Shown: piece after piece, positions 35,192 through 43,951 of the stretch | How positions within the stretch are numbered: the stretch's first letter is position 1 | Layout: every line of letters begins with the position of its first letter | Source: Actinoplanes italicus | GTDB taxonomy: Bacteria > Actinomycetota > Actinomycetes > Mycobacteriales > Micromonosporaceae | NCBI RefSeq assembly: GCF_003001815.1 | Contig: NZ_PVMZ01000008.1 | Span: forward strand, 62,001 to 126,000 | Direction of reading: 5' to 3' | DNA: 64,000 nucleotides | Program-made: the position numbers and the translations under genes | Notes under the pieces: model-generated | The model's database searches: none | Seen by the model: the letters and a program-made list of their open reading frames with translations, nothing else | What the model was told of the DNA's origin: nothing

Positions 35192-35905
35192 TCACGGCAC
35201 CACCTCATCCGGCGCACCGCCGCGGGCGGCCGGAACGGGGGCGGTGGCGTCCGGAAGTTCGACGAGGCGGCCCGGCTCCCACGGGAGCGACCAACCGGCC
35301 ATGTCCAGCAACGCAGCGATCACTCCCGCCGTGAATCCCCAGACGAGCAGGCCTCGGACCTGGAACGCGGGACCGATCCAGCCGCTCGGATGTCGCACCC
35401 GGATACGGTTCGCGGGGTCGGCGAGTTCACTGATCGGCAGACGGGCCACGTGAGCGACCTCGGCCGGCTGCAACGGATGCACCGGATGTGGTTTTCGCCA
35501 CCATGCGAGAACCGGGCTGACCACGAAGCCGCTGACCGGGATCCAGAGGTCCGGCAGGAGCGCCAGCACCTCGGCCGAGGACGGGTCGAGACCGACCTCC
35601 TCCTCGGCCTCACGCAAAGCCGTGGCGGGCGCGTGGGCGTCGTCCGGGTCGGTGGCGCCGCCGGGGAACGCGGGCTGCCCGGCGTGGTTCCGCATGGTCG
35701 CGGCGCGCTGGAGGATGAGCAGATCGGGACGGCCCGGCTCGTCCTCACCCAGCAGTACCAGGACCGCGCTGGACCGGCCGCCCGTCCCGGACGGTTTGCG
35801 CAGGGTGGTGAAGTCCTCGGTCCGGCACTGGTCGACTCTGGTGAGCAGCGGCTCGAACCAGTCGGGGAGCCCATCCGGCCGGGCCAGCACCTCGCCCTTG
35901 CTCAT
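35192..35905 (-). CDS. Nudix hydrolase, probable CoA pyrophosphatase type
   Basis: A 237-residue cytoplasmic protein. The Nudix box is GGATDPDDAHAPATALREAE and EEVGL; REAEEEVGL is intact, while the first Glu of the consensus is Asp. It resembles CoA/NADH-type Nudix enzymes with NHAGQPAFPGG before the box. Its ATG overlaps the stop of the TlpA-like gene (ATGA). In M. tuberculosis the equivalent Rv3672c lies between the thioredoxin-like gene and marP, as here. Confidence 0.88.
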   Translation of the reverse strand: MSKGEVLARPDGLPDWFEPLLTRVDQCRTEDFTTLRKPSGTGGRSSAVLVLLGEDEPGRPDLLILQRAATMRNHAGQPAFPGGATDPDDAHAPATALREAEEEVGLDPSSAEVLALLPDLWIPVSGFVVSPVLAWWRKPHPVHPLQPAEVAHVARLPISELADPANRIRVRHPSGWIGPAFQVRGLLVWGFTAGVIAALLDMAGWSLPWEPGRLVELPDATAPVPAARGGAPDEVVP

Positions 35906-36447
35906 CGGGTCACCGTAACGCCGGTGTGTTTCTTCATCTGTTCGATCAACTGGTCGACGTCCATGGCTGTGCGATGCACGTTCATCCCCCCGTCGGCATC
36001 GATGAACACGGTGGCGGGCAGGGTGGCCACCCCGAGCGCGTCGGCGAACTTCTTGCCCTCGTCGAAGAGAGTCGGAAAGGTGACACTCCGGTCGGTGGCG
36101 AAGTCGGCCGCGGCGGACCGGCGGTCACCGCTGTCCACGCCGATGACGGTGAACCGGCCGTCGGCCCGGTCGGCCAGTCCCTGCATGACCGGCAGCTCTT
36201 CGCGGCACGGGGCGCACCAGGAGGCCCAGATGTTGATCACCGCGGGACCGCGCAGATCTCGCAGTCGCACCTCGGTGCCGCCGGTGAAGCACGGAAGCGC
36301 CACATCGGGCAGACGACCACCCGCCGCCGGGGCGCCGCTCAGACCGTCGCAGGCCGCGAACGGCGAGGGCACCTCAGGGGCGTCGACCTCGGCGGTGCAG
36401 GCGGAGAGGACCAGAAAGGCACCCAGAGCCGGGAGAAGCCCTCTCAC
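35902..36447 (-). CDS. TlpA-like thioredoxin lipoprotein (Rv3673c-like)
   Basis: A 181-residue secreted redox protein. The N-terminus is a lipoprotein signal with lipobox LVLSAC. The thioredoxin fold carries the WASWCAPCREELP active site (CxxC) and the cis-Pro region LGVATLPATVFID. It probably reduces or rearranges disulphides outside the membrane. GTG 36447 overlaps the nth stop (GTGA) and the next gene overlaps its stop, so nth, this gene and the Nudix gene form one coupled unit. Confidence 0.92.
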   Translation of the reverse strand: MRGLLPALGAFLVLSACTAEVDAPEVPSPFAACDGLSGAPAAGGRLPDVALPCFTGGTEVRLRDLRGPAVINIWASWCAPCREELPVMQGLADRADGRFTVIGVDSGDRRSAAADFATDRSVTFPTLFDEGKKFADALGVATLPATVFIDADGGMNVHRTAMDVDQLIEQMKKHTGVTVTR

Positions 36448-37340
36448 AGGCCCTCCGGGGCCGAGGAAACAGCGTCCTCCGGGGTCGACGAAACGACGTC
36501 CTCCGGAACGGGCGAGAGGACGGGCGTCAGGGCGGAGGCCGGGACCAGGTCGGGGTCGACACCGGCGGCCGCGGCCAGATCGCGCGCCCGCGGCCCCTTC
36601 AGCAGCTTCGCCGCCGGAGCCGCCTCGGTCGGCCCGGTCCCGTACGACGGACACATCGCGGCCAGGGTGCACGCCCCGCACGCGGGCGTCCGCGCATGGC
36701 AGACCCGGCGCCCGTGGAAGATCACCCGGTGCGACAGCATGGTCCAGTCGCGTTTCTCGATCAGCTCGGCGACGAGGAACTCGATCTTCACCTCGTCCTG
36801 CTCGTCGACCCAGCCGAACCGGTTGGTCAGACGCCGGAAGTGGGTGTCGACGGTGATGCCGGGTACGTCGAACGCGTTGCCGAGGACCACGTTGGCGGTC
36901 TTGCGGCCGATGCCGGGCAGTTTCACCAGCTGCTCCAGCTTGCGCGGGACCTGCCCGTCATGGTGTTCGAGCAGCGCCTGACCGAGCCCGATCAGCGAGT
37001 TGGTCTTGGAGCGGAAGAAGCCGGTCGGCCGGAGCAGCGTCTCCATCTCGGCCCGGTCGGCGCCCGCGTAGTCGGCGGCCGTCCGGTACTTCCGGAAGAG
37101 CTCCGGGGTGACCAGATTGACTCGGACGTCGGTGGTCTGCGCAGACAGGATCGTCGCGACGGCCAGCTCGAGCGGGTTGGTGAAGTCGAGCTCGCAGTGC
37201 GCGTCGGGATGCGTCTCGGCCAGCACCCGGGCCATCTTGCGGGCCCGGCGTTTGCGGCCGAGCACCGTCTCGCCCGCGAAGCGCTTGGGTGCGAGAGTCG
37301 CTGCGCGGGGTCGAGTCACCGGTAAAGAGTACGTCGGCAC
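36444..37340 (-). CDS. nth: Endonuclease III (DNA glycosylase/AP lyase)
   Basis: Removes oxidised pyrimidines and nicks the AP site. The 298-residue protein has the helix-hairpin-helix LPGIGRKTANVVLG with the catalytic Lys, VDTHFRR with the catalytic Asp, and a 4Fe-4S loop C-x6-C-x2-C-x5-C (CHARTPACGACTLAAMC). The ~45 residues after the cluster are Ala/Pro-rich. GTG 37340 comes one base after the CapA-like stop; GTG 37319 is an alternative. It is coupled to the TlpA-like gene downstream. Confidence 0.95.
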   Translation of the reverse strand: MPTYSLPVTRPRAATLAPKRFAGETVLGRKRRARKMARVLAETHPDAHCELDFTNPLELAVATILSAQTTDVRVNLVTPELFRKYRTAADYAGADRAEMETLLRPTGFFRSKTNSLIGLGQALLEHHDGQVPRKLEQLVKLPGIGRKTANVVLGNAFDVPGITVDTHFRRLTNRFGWVDEQDEVKIEFLVAELIEKRDWTMLSHRVIFHGRRVCHARTPACGACTLAAMCPSYGTGPTEAAPAAKLLKGPRARDLAAAAGVDPDLVPASALTPVLSPVPEDVVSSTPEDAVSSAPEGL

Positions 37341-37341
37341 T

Positions 37342-38508
37342 TCACGCCGGCGGTTTGATGCTTCCGTCGGTGCCGACGACCGCCCCGGTGTCGCCGAAAT
37401 CGGCCTCGGACAGCTCGGCCACCAGCTTCCGTCCGCGCTCGTTCGCCTTGTCCCGGGTGGGCAGGCCGTTGTCGTTCATGTACGTGGAGACGAACTTCCC
37501 ACCCACGTACTTCCCATCCTTGGTGAGCGACACGTGCAGCACCCCGCCGTACTTCAGGACGCCGTTGCGCGACAGTGTCCGCCCGCCGCCGGCGAAGTTG
37601 CCGAGGCTGTACGCGATGAGCTTGCCCTTGTAGAACTCCATGCCCCGGAGCACGTGCGGCCCGTGTCCGACGACCAGGTCGGCCCCGGCGTCGATGACGG
37701 TGCGGCTGAACTTCATCGGGTCGCCCCGGTTCTCGCCGAAGAAGGTCTCGGTGCCCGGCTTCACGTGGTTCTTCTCGGAGCCTTCGGCGCCCATGTGCAC
37801 CTGCACCACGACCAGGTCGGCCTGATCCGCCGCCTTCTCGACGACGGTCGCGGCCGCGTCCAGGTCGTTCAGGGGGTTCGCGCCGGCGTACGACGAGAAT
37901 CCGAGCACCGCGACCTTGACGCCCTTGACGTCGACCACGGTGATCTGGCCCTCGGCGCCGGTGTGTTCGAGCCCGGCCTTCTCCAGGGCTTCCACGGTGT
38001 TCTCGTACCCCTGGGACCCGAAGTCCTTGGCGTGGTTGTTCGCCGTGTTGAGCAGCTGGAACCCGCCGTCCTTGAGGTGCCCGGCGTAGGACGGCGGCGA
38101 CCGGAAGGCGAAGCAGTTGGCCGACTTCGGGCTGCCGCACTTGGAGGTGCCGGTGTCGGCGGTGAGCGGCTGCTCCAGGTTGCCCATGACGAGATCGGAC
38201 TTCAGAGCCTCGGTGACCGAGTCGAAGAAGCCCTCGCCGTTGTTCGGCGGGAGGCCGCCCGGGGCGCTGCTCATCATGATGTCGCCGGTGGCGGAGAGAC
38301 TGATCGACTCGACCTGCGCGGACTCCTCGACGGGTTTCGCGCTGGATCCGCTCGACGCCGACGTGCCGGCCGGGGGATTCCAGACTGGTTCCGGGTCACC
38401 TCCGGTGAGGCCACATCCCCCCAAACCGGCCCCTACCAGAACAAGAGCGGCAATAGCGACGACCGAAACGGGTCGCTTTTTACGGTGGGTCGGGGGGTGC
38501 GGATTCAT
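37342..38508 (-). CDS. CapA/PgsA-family lipoprotein (metallophosphatase-like fold)
   Basis: A 388-residue lipoprotein with lipobox GLGGC and a Ser-rich linker. The PGA_cap (CapA-type) domain begins LSATGDIMMSS, with NLEQPLT, LNTANNHAKD, VQVHMGAE and VVGHGPHVLRGMEFYKGK as the conserved metal-site segments. In Bacillus, CapA/PgsA act in poly-gamma-glutamate export, but most actinobacterial members have no known function and no capsule operon is present here. ATG 38508 is chosen; the frame is open further upstream. It is placed one base before nth. Confidence 0.85.
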   Translation of the reverse strand: MNPHPPTHRKKRPVSVVAIAALVLVGAGLGGCGLTGGDPEPVWNPPAGTSASSGSSAKPVEESAQVESISLSATGDIMMSSAPGGLPPNNGEGFFDSVTEALKSDLVMGNLEQPLTADTGTSKCGSPKSANCFAFRSPPSYAGHLKDGGFQLLNTANNHAKDFGSQGYENTVEALEKAGLEHTGAEGQITVVDVKGVKVAVLGFSSYAGANPLNDLDAAATVVEKAADQADLVVVQVHMGAEGSEKNHVKPGTETFFGENRGDPMKFSRTVIDAGADLVVGHGPHVLRGMEFYKGKLIAYSLGNFAGGGRTLSRNGVLKYGGVLHVSLTKDGKYVGGKFVSTYMNDNGLPTRDKANERGRKLVAELSEADFGDTGAVVGTDGSIKPPA

Positions 38509-38669
38509 CGACGCGGACGATACCTTCGTTCCGCAAGCGGGATCGACAGACGAAAGGCCTGTCCTGATATGCCCGGACCGCTGAATTGTCAGCACCGGTC
38601 ACGGCATTTCTGGTTACCGTCCAGTATCTGGATCAAGGGGTGGCCGCCCGTTTCCCGCCCGCATGCGCC

Positions 38670-38675
38670 TAGACT
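38670..38675 (+). promoter_or_regulatory. Possible -10 box of crp
   Basis: TAGACT, a good actinobacterial -10 hexamer, lies 40 bases upstream of the crp ATG. No convincing -35 is seen at 16-18 bases. The rest of the 206-base gap holds no gene. Confidence 0.3.
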
Positions 38676-38714
38676 GATCGAGCGCAGACGTTGCGCGTTT
38701 TCGGAGGTGCGGCG

Positions 38715-39392
38715 ATGGATGAGGTACTGGCTCGCAGCGGAATCTTCCAGGGCGTTGACCCGGAAGCCGCCGAGGCGCTCGCCAAGGAGATGGACACGAT
38801 CGAAGTCCGTAAGGGCGACGTCGTCTTCAACGAGGGCGAGGCCGGCGACAGCCTGTATATCGTTCTGTCGGGGAAGATCAAGCTCGGACGCCGCGCCGCG
38901 GACGGCCGGCAGAATCTCGTCTCCATCATGGGCCCGTCGGACATGCTTGGTGAGCTCTCCCTGTTCGACCCGGGGCCGCGGACGGCAACCGCGACCGCGG
39001 TGACCGACAGCCGGCTGGCCCGGCTGAAGAAGTCGTCACTGCGCCCGTGGCTGAACAACCGGCCGGAGATCGCCGAGCAACTGCTCCGCGTTCTGGCCCG
39101 GCGGCTGCGTCGTACGAACGACGCACTCGCTGATCTGATCTTCACAGACGTGCCCGGTCGCGTCGCGAAGAATCTGCTGCAGATGGCGGGCCGTTTCGGC
39201 ACCCGTGACGGCGGCGTCCTGCGGGTGACCCACGACCTCACCCAGGAGGAGCTGGCCCAGCTGGTCGGTGCCTCCCGCGAGACGGTCAACAAGGCTCTCG
39301 CCGACTTCGCCTCGCGCGCCTGGCTGCGGCTCGACGGCAAGAGCGTGATCATCCTCGACCCGGAGCGCCTGGCCCGCCGCGCACGCGTCTGA
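38715..39392 (+). CDS. crp: Crp/Fnr-family cAMP receptor-type transcription factor
   Basis: A 225-residue regulator very close in sequence to M. tuberculosis CRP (Rv3676). The N-terminal cyclic-nucleotide domain has GELSLFDPGPRTATAT with the Glu and Arg that contact cAMP. The C-terminal winged helix has TQEELAQLVGASRETVNKAL as recognition helix. ATG 38715 follows GGAGGT by eight bases. A strong terminator ends the gene, so it is monocistronic. A class III adenylyl cyclase is encoded about 4.5 kb away and could feed it. Confidence 0.96.
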   Translation: MDEVLARSGIFQGVDPEAAEALAKEMDTIEVRKGDVVFNEGEAGDSLYIVLSGKIKLGRRAADGRQNLVSIMGPSDMLGELSLFDPGPRTATATAVTDSRLARLKKSSLRPWLNNRPEIAEQLLRVLARRLRRTNDALADLIFTDVPGRVAKNLLQMAGRFGTRDGGVLRVTHDLTQEELAQLVGASRETVNKALADFASRAWLRLDGKSVIILDPERLARRARV

Positions 39393-39402
39393 CCTTCGCT
39401 TA

Positions 39403-39432
39403 TAAGGGGCTGTCCGAAAGGACAGCCCCTTA
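39403..39432 (+). terminator. Rho-independent-type terminator of crp
   Basis: A 13-bp perfect stem with core GGGGCTGTCC/GGACAGCCCC and a GAAA tetraloop, 10 bases after the crp stop, followed by AATCGTGTCG. Only a weak T-tract is present. Confidence 0.9.
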
Positions 39433-39552
39433 ATCGTGTCGTTACACCTGTCCGTGTCGCATCACCTCGGCCACTCGTTACGGAGGTGGCCGAGAGGCAT
39501 CGGTATGGACAGGGAAGGGCGCGGCATTGAAGGCAGGCAGGGGTGTGGCGAG

Positions 39553-40896
39553 ATGACCGTGCTCGACACCACGCTGGACACGCGTGACCCCGCCTATCTC
39601 GAGGGGCGCGGCACCACCATGCAACGCCTCGCCGAGCTCGAATCCGCCCTCGACGAGGCCCGTGCGGGCGGCGGCGAGAAGTACGTGACCCGGCACCACG
39701 CCCGCGGCAAACTGCTGCCCCGCGAGCGCATCGAGATGCTGCTCGACCAGGACAGCCCATTTCTCGAGCTGTGCCCGGTCGCCGCTCGTGGATCCGAGTT
39801 CCCGGTCGGGGCCAGCGTGGTGACCGGGATCGGCGTGATCGAGGGCGTCGAGTGCGTTGTGATGGCGAACGACCCAACCGTGGACGAGGGTTCGGTCAAC
39901 CCGTACACCGCCGAGAAGATCCGCCGGGCCACCACCATCGCCTCGGCCAACCGCCTGCCGATGGTCAACCTGGTGGAATCGGCGGGTGACACCTCCTCCG
40001 GCGGCCTGTTCCCACCGGACCGGGTCCCCTCGATCTGCGTGGTCTTCGGTGCCGCCACGGGGGACGCCGCCTACCTGCCGGCGCTCTGCGACTACACGAT
40101 CCGGGTACGAGGGCATGCCAAGGTGCTGACCATCCACCCACAGCCGATAAACGGTCACACCAGCGTGGACGTACGCGCCACGCCGGTCGTCCCGGCGGGA
40201 CCGGACGGACCCGCGGACCAGCTGGCCGAGGACGAGCGGGACGGGCTGCGCCTGGCCCGGCAGTGTGTCCGGCGGCTGAACTGGCGCAAGCTCGGCCGGC
40301 CGGCGAGCACACGGCGTCCGCGGCCGCCCCGGCACGACGTGGAGGGCCTGCTGACCCTGGCCGCCGCCGATCCGGCCGTGTTCGAGCCGCGCGAGGTGCT
40401 CGCCCGGATCCTCGACGACAGCGACTTCGACGAGTTCAAGCCCGGTATGGCGACCGCTCTGGTGGCCGGCTGGGGTGAGCTGCACGGCTACCCGATCGCG
40501 GTGATAGCCGTGCCATGCCGCTCCTACACCGCGGTCGAGGCGCAGAAGGTGGTCCACTTCCTGCACCTGGCGAACACGACCTCGACCCCGGTCCTCTTCC
40601 TGCTGCACGCCGGCGCACCGGCCGCCGACGAGCCGGACACCAGGCACGACGCCCCGATGGCGCACGCGATCGCCCGGTCCACCGTGCCTCACCTGGTGCT
40701 CACCGTCGGCGAGGCCAACGGGGAGCGCAGCGATGAGCCTCGCTTCCGGTTCAGCTGGCCGTCGGCCGAAACGAGCAGAGCCGATGACGGCGTCATCGAC
40801 CCACGCGACACCCGTACGGTCCTCGGCCTCTGCCTCTCCGCCGTGCACAGCGCGGCCGTGGAGGGTGCCGGCCACGTCGGCGTGTTCCGATCTTGA
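39553..40896 (+). CDS. Carboxyltransferase-like (MCC-beta-like) subunit with altered active site
   Basis: A 447-residue member of the acyl-CoA carboxyltransferase beta family, shorter than the usual ~530. Recognisable parts: RHHARGKLLPRERIEMLLD near the start, VVTGIGVIEGVECVVMAND, NRLPMVNLVESAG, LAEDERDGLRLARQ, ILDDSDFDEFKPG, and FSWPSAE at the end. The two glycine-rich oxyanion motifs are not kept: the canonical AGGAY region reads GDAAY (residues 170-174), and the GFMVG region is replaced by HAGAPAADE. An insertion-free shortened middle region lacks the GGAEMH-like segment. ATG 39553 is chosen over a longer frame. The partner gene follows 11 bases later. It may be inactive or have a new activity. 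Confidence 0.75.
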   Translation: MTVLDTTLDTRDPAYLEGRGTTMQRLAELESALDEARAGGGEKYVTRHHARGKLLPRERIEMLLDQDSPFLELCPVAARGSEFPVGASVVTGIGVIEGVECVVMANDPTVDEGSVNPYTAEKIRRATTIASANRLPMVNLVESAGDTSSGGLFPPDRVPSICVVFGAATGDAAYLPALCDYTIRVRGHAKVLTIHPQPINGHTSVDVRATPVVPAGPDGPADQLAEDERDGLRLARQCVRRLNWRKLGRPASTRRPRPPRHDVEGLLTLAAADPAVFEPREVLARILDDSDFDEFKPGMATALVAGWGELHGYPIAVIAVPCRSYTAVEAQKVVHFLHLANTTSTPVLFLLHAGAPAADEPDTRHDAPMAHAIARSTVPHLVLTVGEANGERSDEPRFRFSWPSAETSRADDGVIDPRDTRTVLGLCLSAVHSAAVEGAGHVGVFRS

Positions 40897-40907
40897 AAGG
40901 TAGACCA

Positions 40908-42914
40908 GTGATCCGACGACTTCTGGTGGCTGACCGTGGAGAGGTCGCCCGCCGGGTGTTCGCCACCTGCAGGCTGGTCGGCATCGAGACGGTCGCCGTC
41001 TACTCCGACGTCGACTCCGATGCGCCGCACGTCATCGAGGCCGACTACGCGGTCCATCTGCCGGGCAACACGCCGTCGGCGACCTATCTGCAGACCGAGG
41101 CGCTGATCGCGGCCGCCCAGCGGGCCGGCGCCAACGCCGTACATCCGGGTATCGGAATGCTCGCCGAGGATCCCGCTTTCGCGCAGGCGGTCGTCGACGC
41201 CGGGATGATCTGGATCGGTCCACCGCCGGCCACACTGCGCACCCTGGCCGCCAAGATCGAGACGAAGAAGCTGGTCGCCGAGGCCCAGGTCCCGGTGCTG
41301 CCGACCTTCACCGACCCGGACCGGGTGCCGGGCTTCCCGGTGCTGATCAAACCGGCGACCGGCACCGGCGGGCACGGGATCCGGGTGGTACGCGACGCGA
41401 GCACCCTGGCCGAGGCGGTGGCCTCCACCCGGCGCGAGGTCGGCGGCGACGTCTTCTGTGAGCCGTACGTCAGCAACGTCCGCCACATTGAGGTGCCGAT
41501 CCTGGCCGACGCCCAGGGCGCGGTCGTGCCGTTCGGTGAGCGCGAATGCTCGGTCCAGCGCCGCTACCAGAAGATCGTCGAGGAGACCCCGTCCCCCGCG
41601 GTCGACGTGGCACTGCGCGAGGACCTGTGCCGGGCCGCGATCGTGGCGGTCCGGGCGCTGGGCTACGTCGGCGCCGGAGCGGTCGAATTCCTGCTCGACG
41701 CACAGGGCGACTTCTGGTTCCTCGAGCTCACCCCGACGCTGCAGGCCGATCACGCGGTCACCGAGTGCGTGTCCGGCTACGACCTGGTCCGCCTCCAGCT
41801 GCTGGTGGCCGAGGGCGGCAGCGTGCCGATGCCGGGCCCGCCGCCGATCCGCGGGCACGCCATCGAGGTGCGCATCTGTGCCGAGGACCCGGCCTACGCC
41901 TGGCTGCCGGCGGCCGGGACGCTGCACCGGTTCGCGGTGCCGGACATCGCCGGGCAGTTCCGCCCACTGGCACAGCCCGGTCTGCGGCTGGACGCCGGGG
42001 TCTCGGACGGCTCGGTGATCGGCATGCACCACGACCCGATGCTGGCGAAGCTGGTGGCCTGGGCGCCGAGCCGCCAGGAGGCCGCTCGCATGCTGGCGTC
42101 CGCGCTTGCCCGTACCCATCTGCATGGTGTTGTCTCGAATCGGGATCTGCTGGTCCGGGTGTTGCGGCATCACGCCTTCCGGGCAGGCGACGTGGACACC
42201 GGGTTCCTGGACCGGCATCCCGAGGTGTTCGCCCCGCTGCTCTCCTCGGTCGACGCGGTCCGGCTCTCCTGCCTCGCCGCCGCCCTCGCCGGCGCCGCGG
42301 CACGGCGGGCCGCCGCGCCGGTGCTCAACTCGCTGCCGTCCGGCTGGCGCAACGTCCCCTCCGGCTCGCAGACGGCGGTGTACGACGGCCCCACCGGCCC
42401 GGTCGAGGTCGGCTACCGGATGAACCGCCAGGGCAACCTGGCCGGCTGGTGGGTCCGCGCCGTCGACCCCGAGGAGCTGGATCTGGCCGGGCTGGGTCAG
42501 GCACCGGTCGCCGACGAGCACCCGCCCGTGGTCGTGGTGCAGGCCGGCGCGGAGCGGGTGGTCCTCAACGTGCAGGGCATCCGGATGGCCGTGCACGTCC
42601 ACCGGGTCGGCGACGTCTCCTATGTCGACAGTCCGGAGGGGTCGGTCGCGTTGCGGGAGATCTCCCGGTTCCCGCTGCCGGCTCCCGAGGCGGCGGAGAG
42701 CTCCCTGATCGCGCCGCTTCCCGGTGCGGTCCGGCGGGTGCTGGTCGTGCCGGGGCAACGCGTCCGGGCCGGCGAGCTGCTGCTGACGCTGGAGGCGATG
42801 AAGCTCGAGCATCCGGTGCACGCGCCGTCCGCCGGCGTGGTCTCGTCACTGCCGGTTCAGCCGGGGGCCGAGGTGGACACCGGCGAGTTGCTGGCGGTCC
42901 TCGACCCCGAGTAG
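40908..42914 (+). CDS. Biotin carboxylase/BCCP-like subunit with degenerate ATP-bicarbonate site
   Basis: A 668-residue protein with the layout of acyl-CoA carboxylase alpha chains: an ATP-grasp biotin carboxylase region (RRLLVADRGEVARRVF start, AVHPGIGMLAED, GERECSVQRRYQKIVEE), a middle domain, and a C-terminal biotinyl domain with LEAMKLEHPVHAP (Lys632, intact). The catalytic signature EMNTRIQVEH reads ELTPTLQADH (residues 273-282), replacing the equivalents of E. coli Asn290, Arg292 and Glu296. The glycine loop is ATGTGGHGIR. GTG 40908 has AAAGG upstream. A carboxylation-competent enzyme is doubtful. Confidence 0.8.
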   Translation: MIRRLLVADRGEVARRVFATCRLVGIETVAVYSDVDSDAPHVIEADYAVHLPGNTPSATYLQTEALIAAAQRAGANAVHPGIGMLAEDPAFAQAVVDAGMIWIGPPPATLRTLAAKIETKKLVAEAQVPVLPTFTDPDRVPGFPVLIKPATGTGGHGIRVVRDASTLAEAVASTRREVGGDVFCEPYVSNVRHIEVPILADAQGAVVPFGERECSVQRRYQKIVEETPSPAVDVALREDLCRAAIVAVRALGYVGAGAVEFLLDAQGDFWFLELTPTLQADHAVTECVSGYDLVRLQLLVAEGGSVPMPGPPPIRGHAIEVRICAEDPAYAWLPAAGTLHRFAVPDIAGQFRPLAQPGLRLDAGVSDGSVIGMHHDPMLAKLVAWAPSRQEAARMLASALARTHLHGVVSNRDLLVRVLRHHAFRAGDVDTGFLDRHPEVFAPLLSSVDAVRLSCLAAALAGAAARRAAAPVLNSLPSGWRNVPSGSQTAVYDGPTGPVEVGYRMNRQGNLAGWWVRAVDPEELDLAGLGQAPVADEHPPVVVVQAGAERVVLNVQGIRMAVHVHRVGDVSYVDSPEGSVALREISRFPLPAPEAAESSLIAPLPGAVRRVLVVPGQRVRAGELLLTLEAMKLEHPVHAPSAGVVSSLPVQPGAEVDTGELLAVLDPE

Positions 42915-42924
42915 GCCGGGCGCG

Positions 42925-43920
42925 TCAGCCGCCGAACCACTTCTGGAAGAACCCCTTGTTCTTCTGGTTCTGGTGGACCGTGGGCGTCTCGTCGAGGGTC
43001 GGCGTGGACGGCGGGACCGGTCGTGGTCGCGGTGGTGGCACGTGGCCGGCCGACGGCGTGGGGTACACGGTCGGCGGCGGCTGCGGTGTTCTCGGGTCCA
43101 GGTGCAGGTTGTTGAGCAGGTCGCGCAGTTGCTGAGCGGTCGGCCGGGAGGCCGGGTCGTTGTTCATGCCGTATCGCAGCACGTCGGTCAGCGCCTTCGG
43201 CGCGTTCGGCAGCTCCGGGATGGGCTGGTGGAACAGGTCCATCAGGGTGAGCAGGCTGGGACTGCGGTTGGTCGCCCAGCGCGGCGGCCGGCCGCTCATC
43301 ACCGCGTAGAGGGTGGCGCAGAGCGCGTACACGTCGGCCGCGCCGGACGGGGTGTCGTGGCGGAACATCTCGGGCGGCGCGTACGCCGGGGTGAGCACCT
43401 CGAGGGTCACCGAGGAGTCGCGCATCTCACCGAGCACGGCGAGGCCGAAGTCGGCGAGGACTGCGGCGTTGAACTCGGAGTAGAGGATGTTGGCCGGCTT
43501 CACGTCGCGGTGCAGCACCCCGTTGGCGTGCGAGTGCACCAGAGCATCGGCGATCTTGATGCCGACGTCACGGGCCTCGACGGCGTTGAGCGGGGCGACG
43601 CGCATCCGGTCCAGGTACGACCCGTCGCACAACTCCATGATCAGGTACGGGTGCTGGTCGACCGTGACACCGACGTCGAACAGGTCCACGACGTGCGGGT
43701 GCGACGACATGCGCCCGGCCGCCCGCGCCTCGCGCAGGAACCGGGCCTGGTCGCGCGGATTGTCGAGCGTCCGATTTTCCATCTTGATGGCGACATCGCG
43801 CCCGACTGAATCCTGGGTGGCCCGGTACACGGTGGCATAACCGCCCCGCGCCATGACCGACAAGCCGGACATGCCTGGCACGTACGGTACGGGCAGGGCA
43901 CCAGGCGGAGTCTCCGTCAC
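42925..43920 (-). CDS. Soluble Hanks-type Ser/Thr protein kinase
   Basis: A 331-residue protein with an N-terminal kinase domain: Gly-loop MARGGYATVY (about 24-32), catalytic Lys46 in VAIK, HRDVKPANIL and DFGLA, then a PAYAPPEMF activation/P+1 segment. The last ~65 residues are Pro/Thr-rich and contain no membrane helix, unlike PknB-type receptors. It starts GTG 43920 and lies downstream of the cyclase gene on the same strand (31-base gap), so the two may be co-transcribed. Its substrates are unknown; the cyclase and the Thr-containing repeats of DacB are conceivable targets. Confidence 0.92.
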   Translation of the reverse strand: MTETPPGALPVPYVPGMSGLSVMARGGYATVYRATQDSVGRDVAIKMENRTLDNPRDQARFLREARAAGRMSSHPHVVDLFDVGVTVDQHPYLIMELCDGSYLDRMRVAPLNAVEARDVGIKIADALVHSHANGVLHRDVKPANILYSEFNAAVLADFGLAVLGEMRDSSVTLEVLTPAYAPPEMFRHDTPSGAADVYALCATLYAVMSGRPPRWATNRSPSLLTLMDLFHQPIPELPNAPKALTDVLRYGMNNDPASRPTAQQLRDLLNNLHLDPRTPQPPPTVYPTPSAGHVPPPRPRPVPPSTPTLDETPTVHQNQKNKGFFQKWFGG

Positions 43921-43951
43921 GGAATAGAAAATACGCCAGTCACCCGGAAGA

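Noticed and set aside
38605..38630. CRP-binding site upstream of crp
   Set aside because: TGTCA and TCACG half-sites occur but with seven bases between them and mismatches in both halves, unlike TGTGA-N6-TCACA.
40689..42821. Long minus-strand open frame opposite the carboxylase-like pair
   Set aside because: No motifs and shadow composition; the plus strand carries the biotinyl and ATP-grasp motifs.
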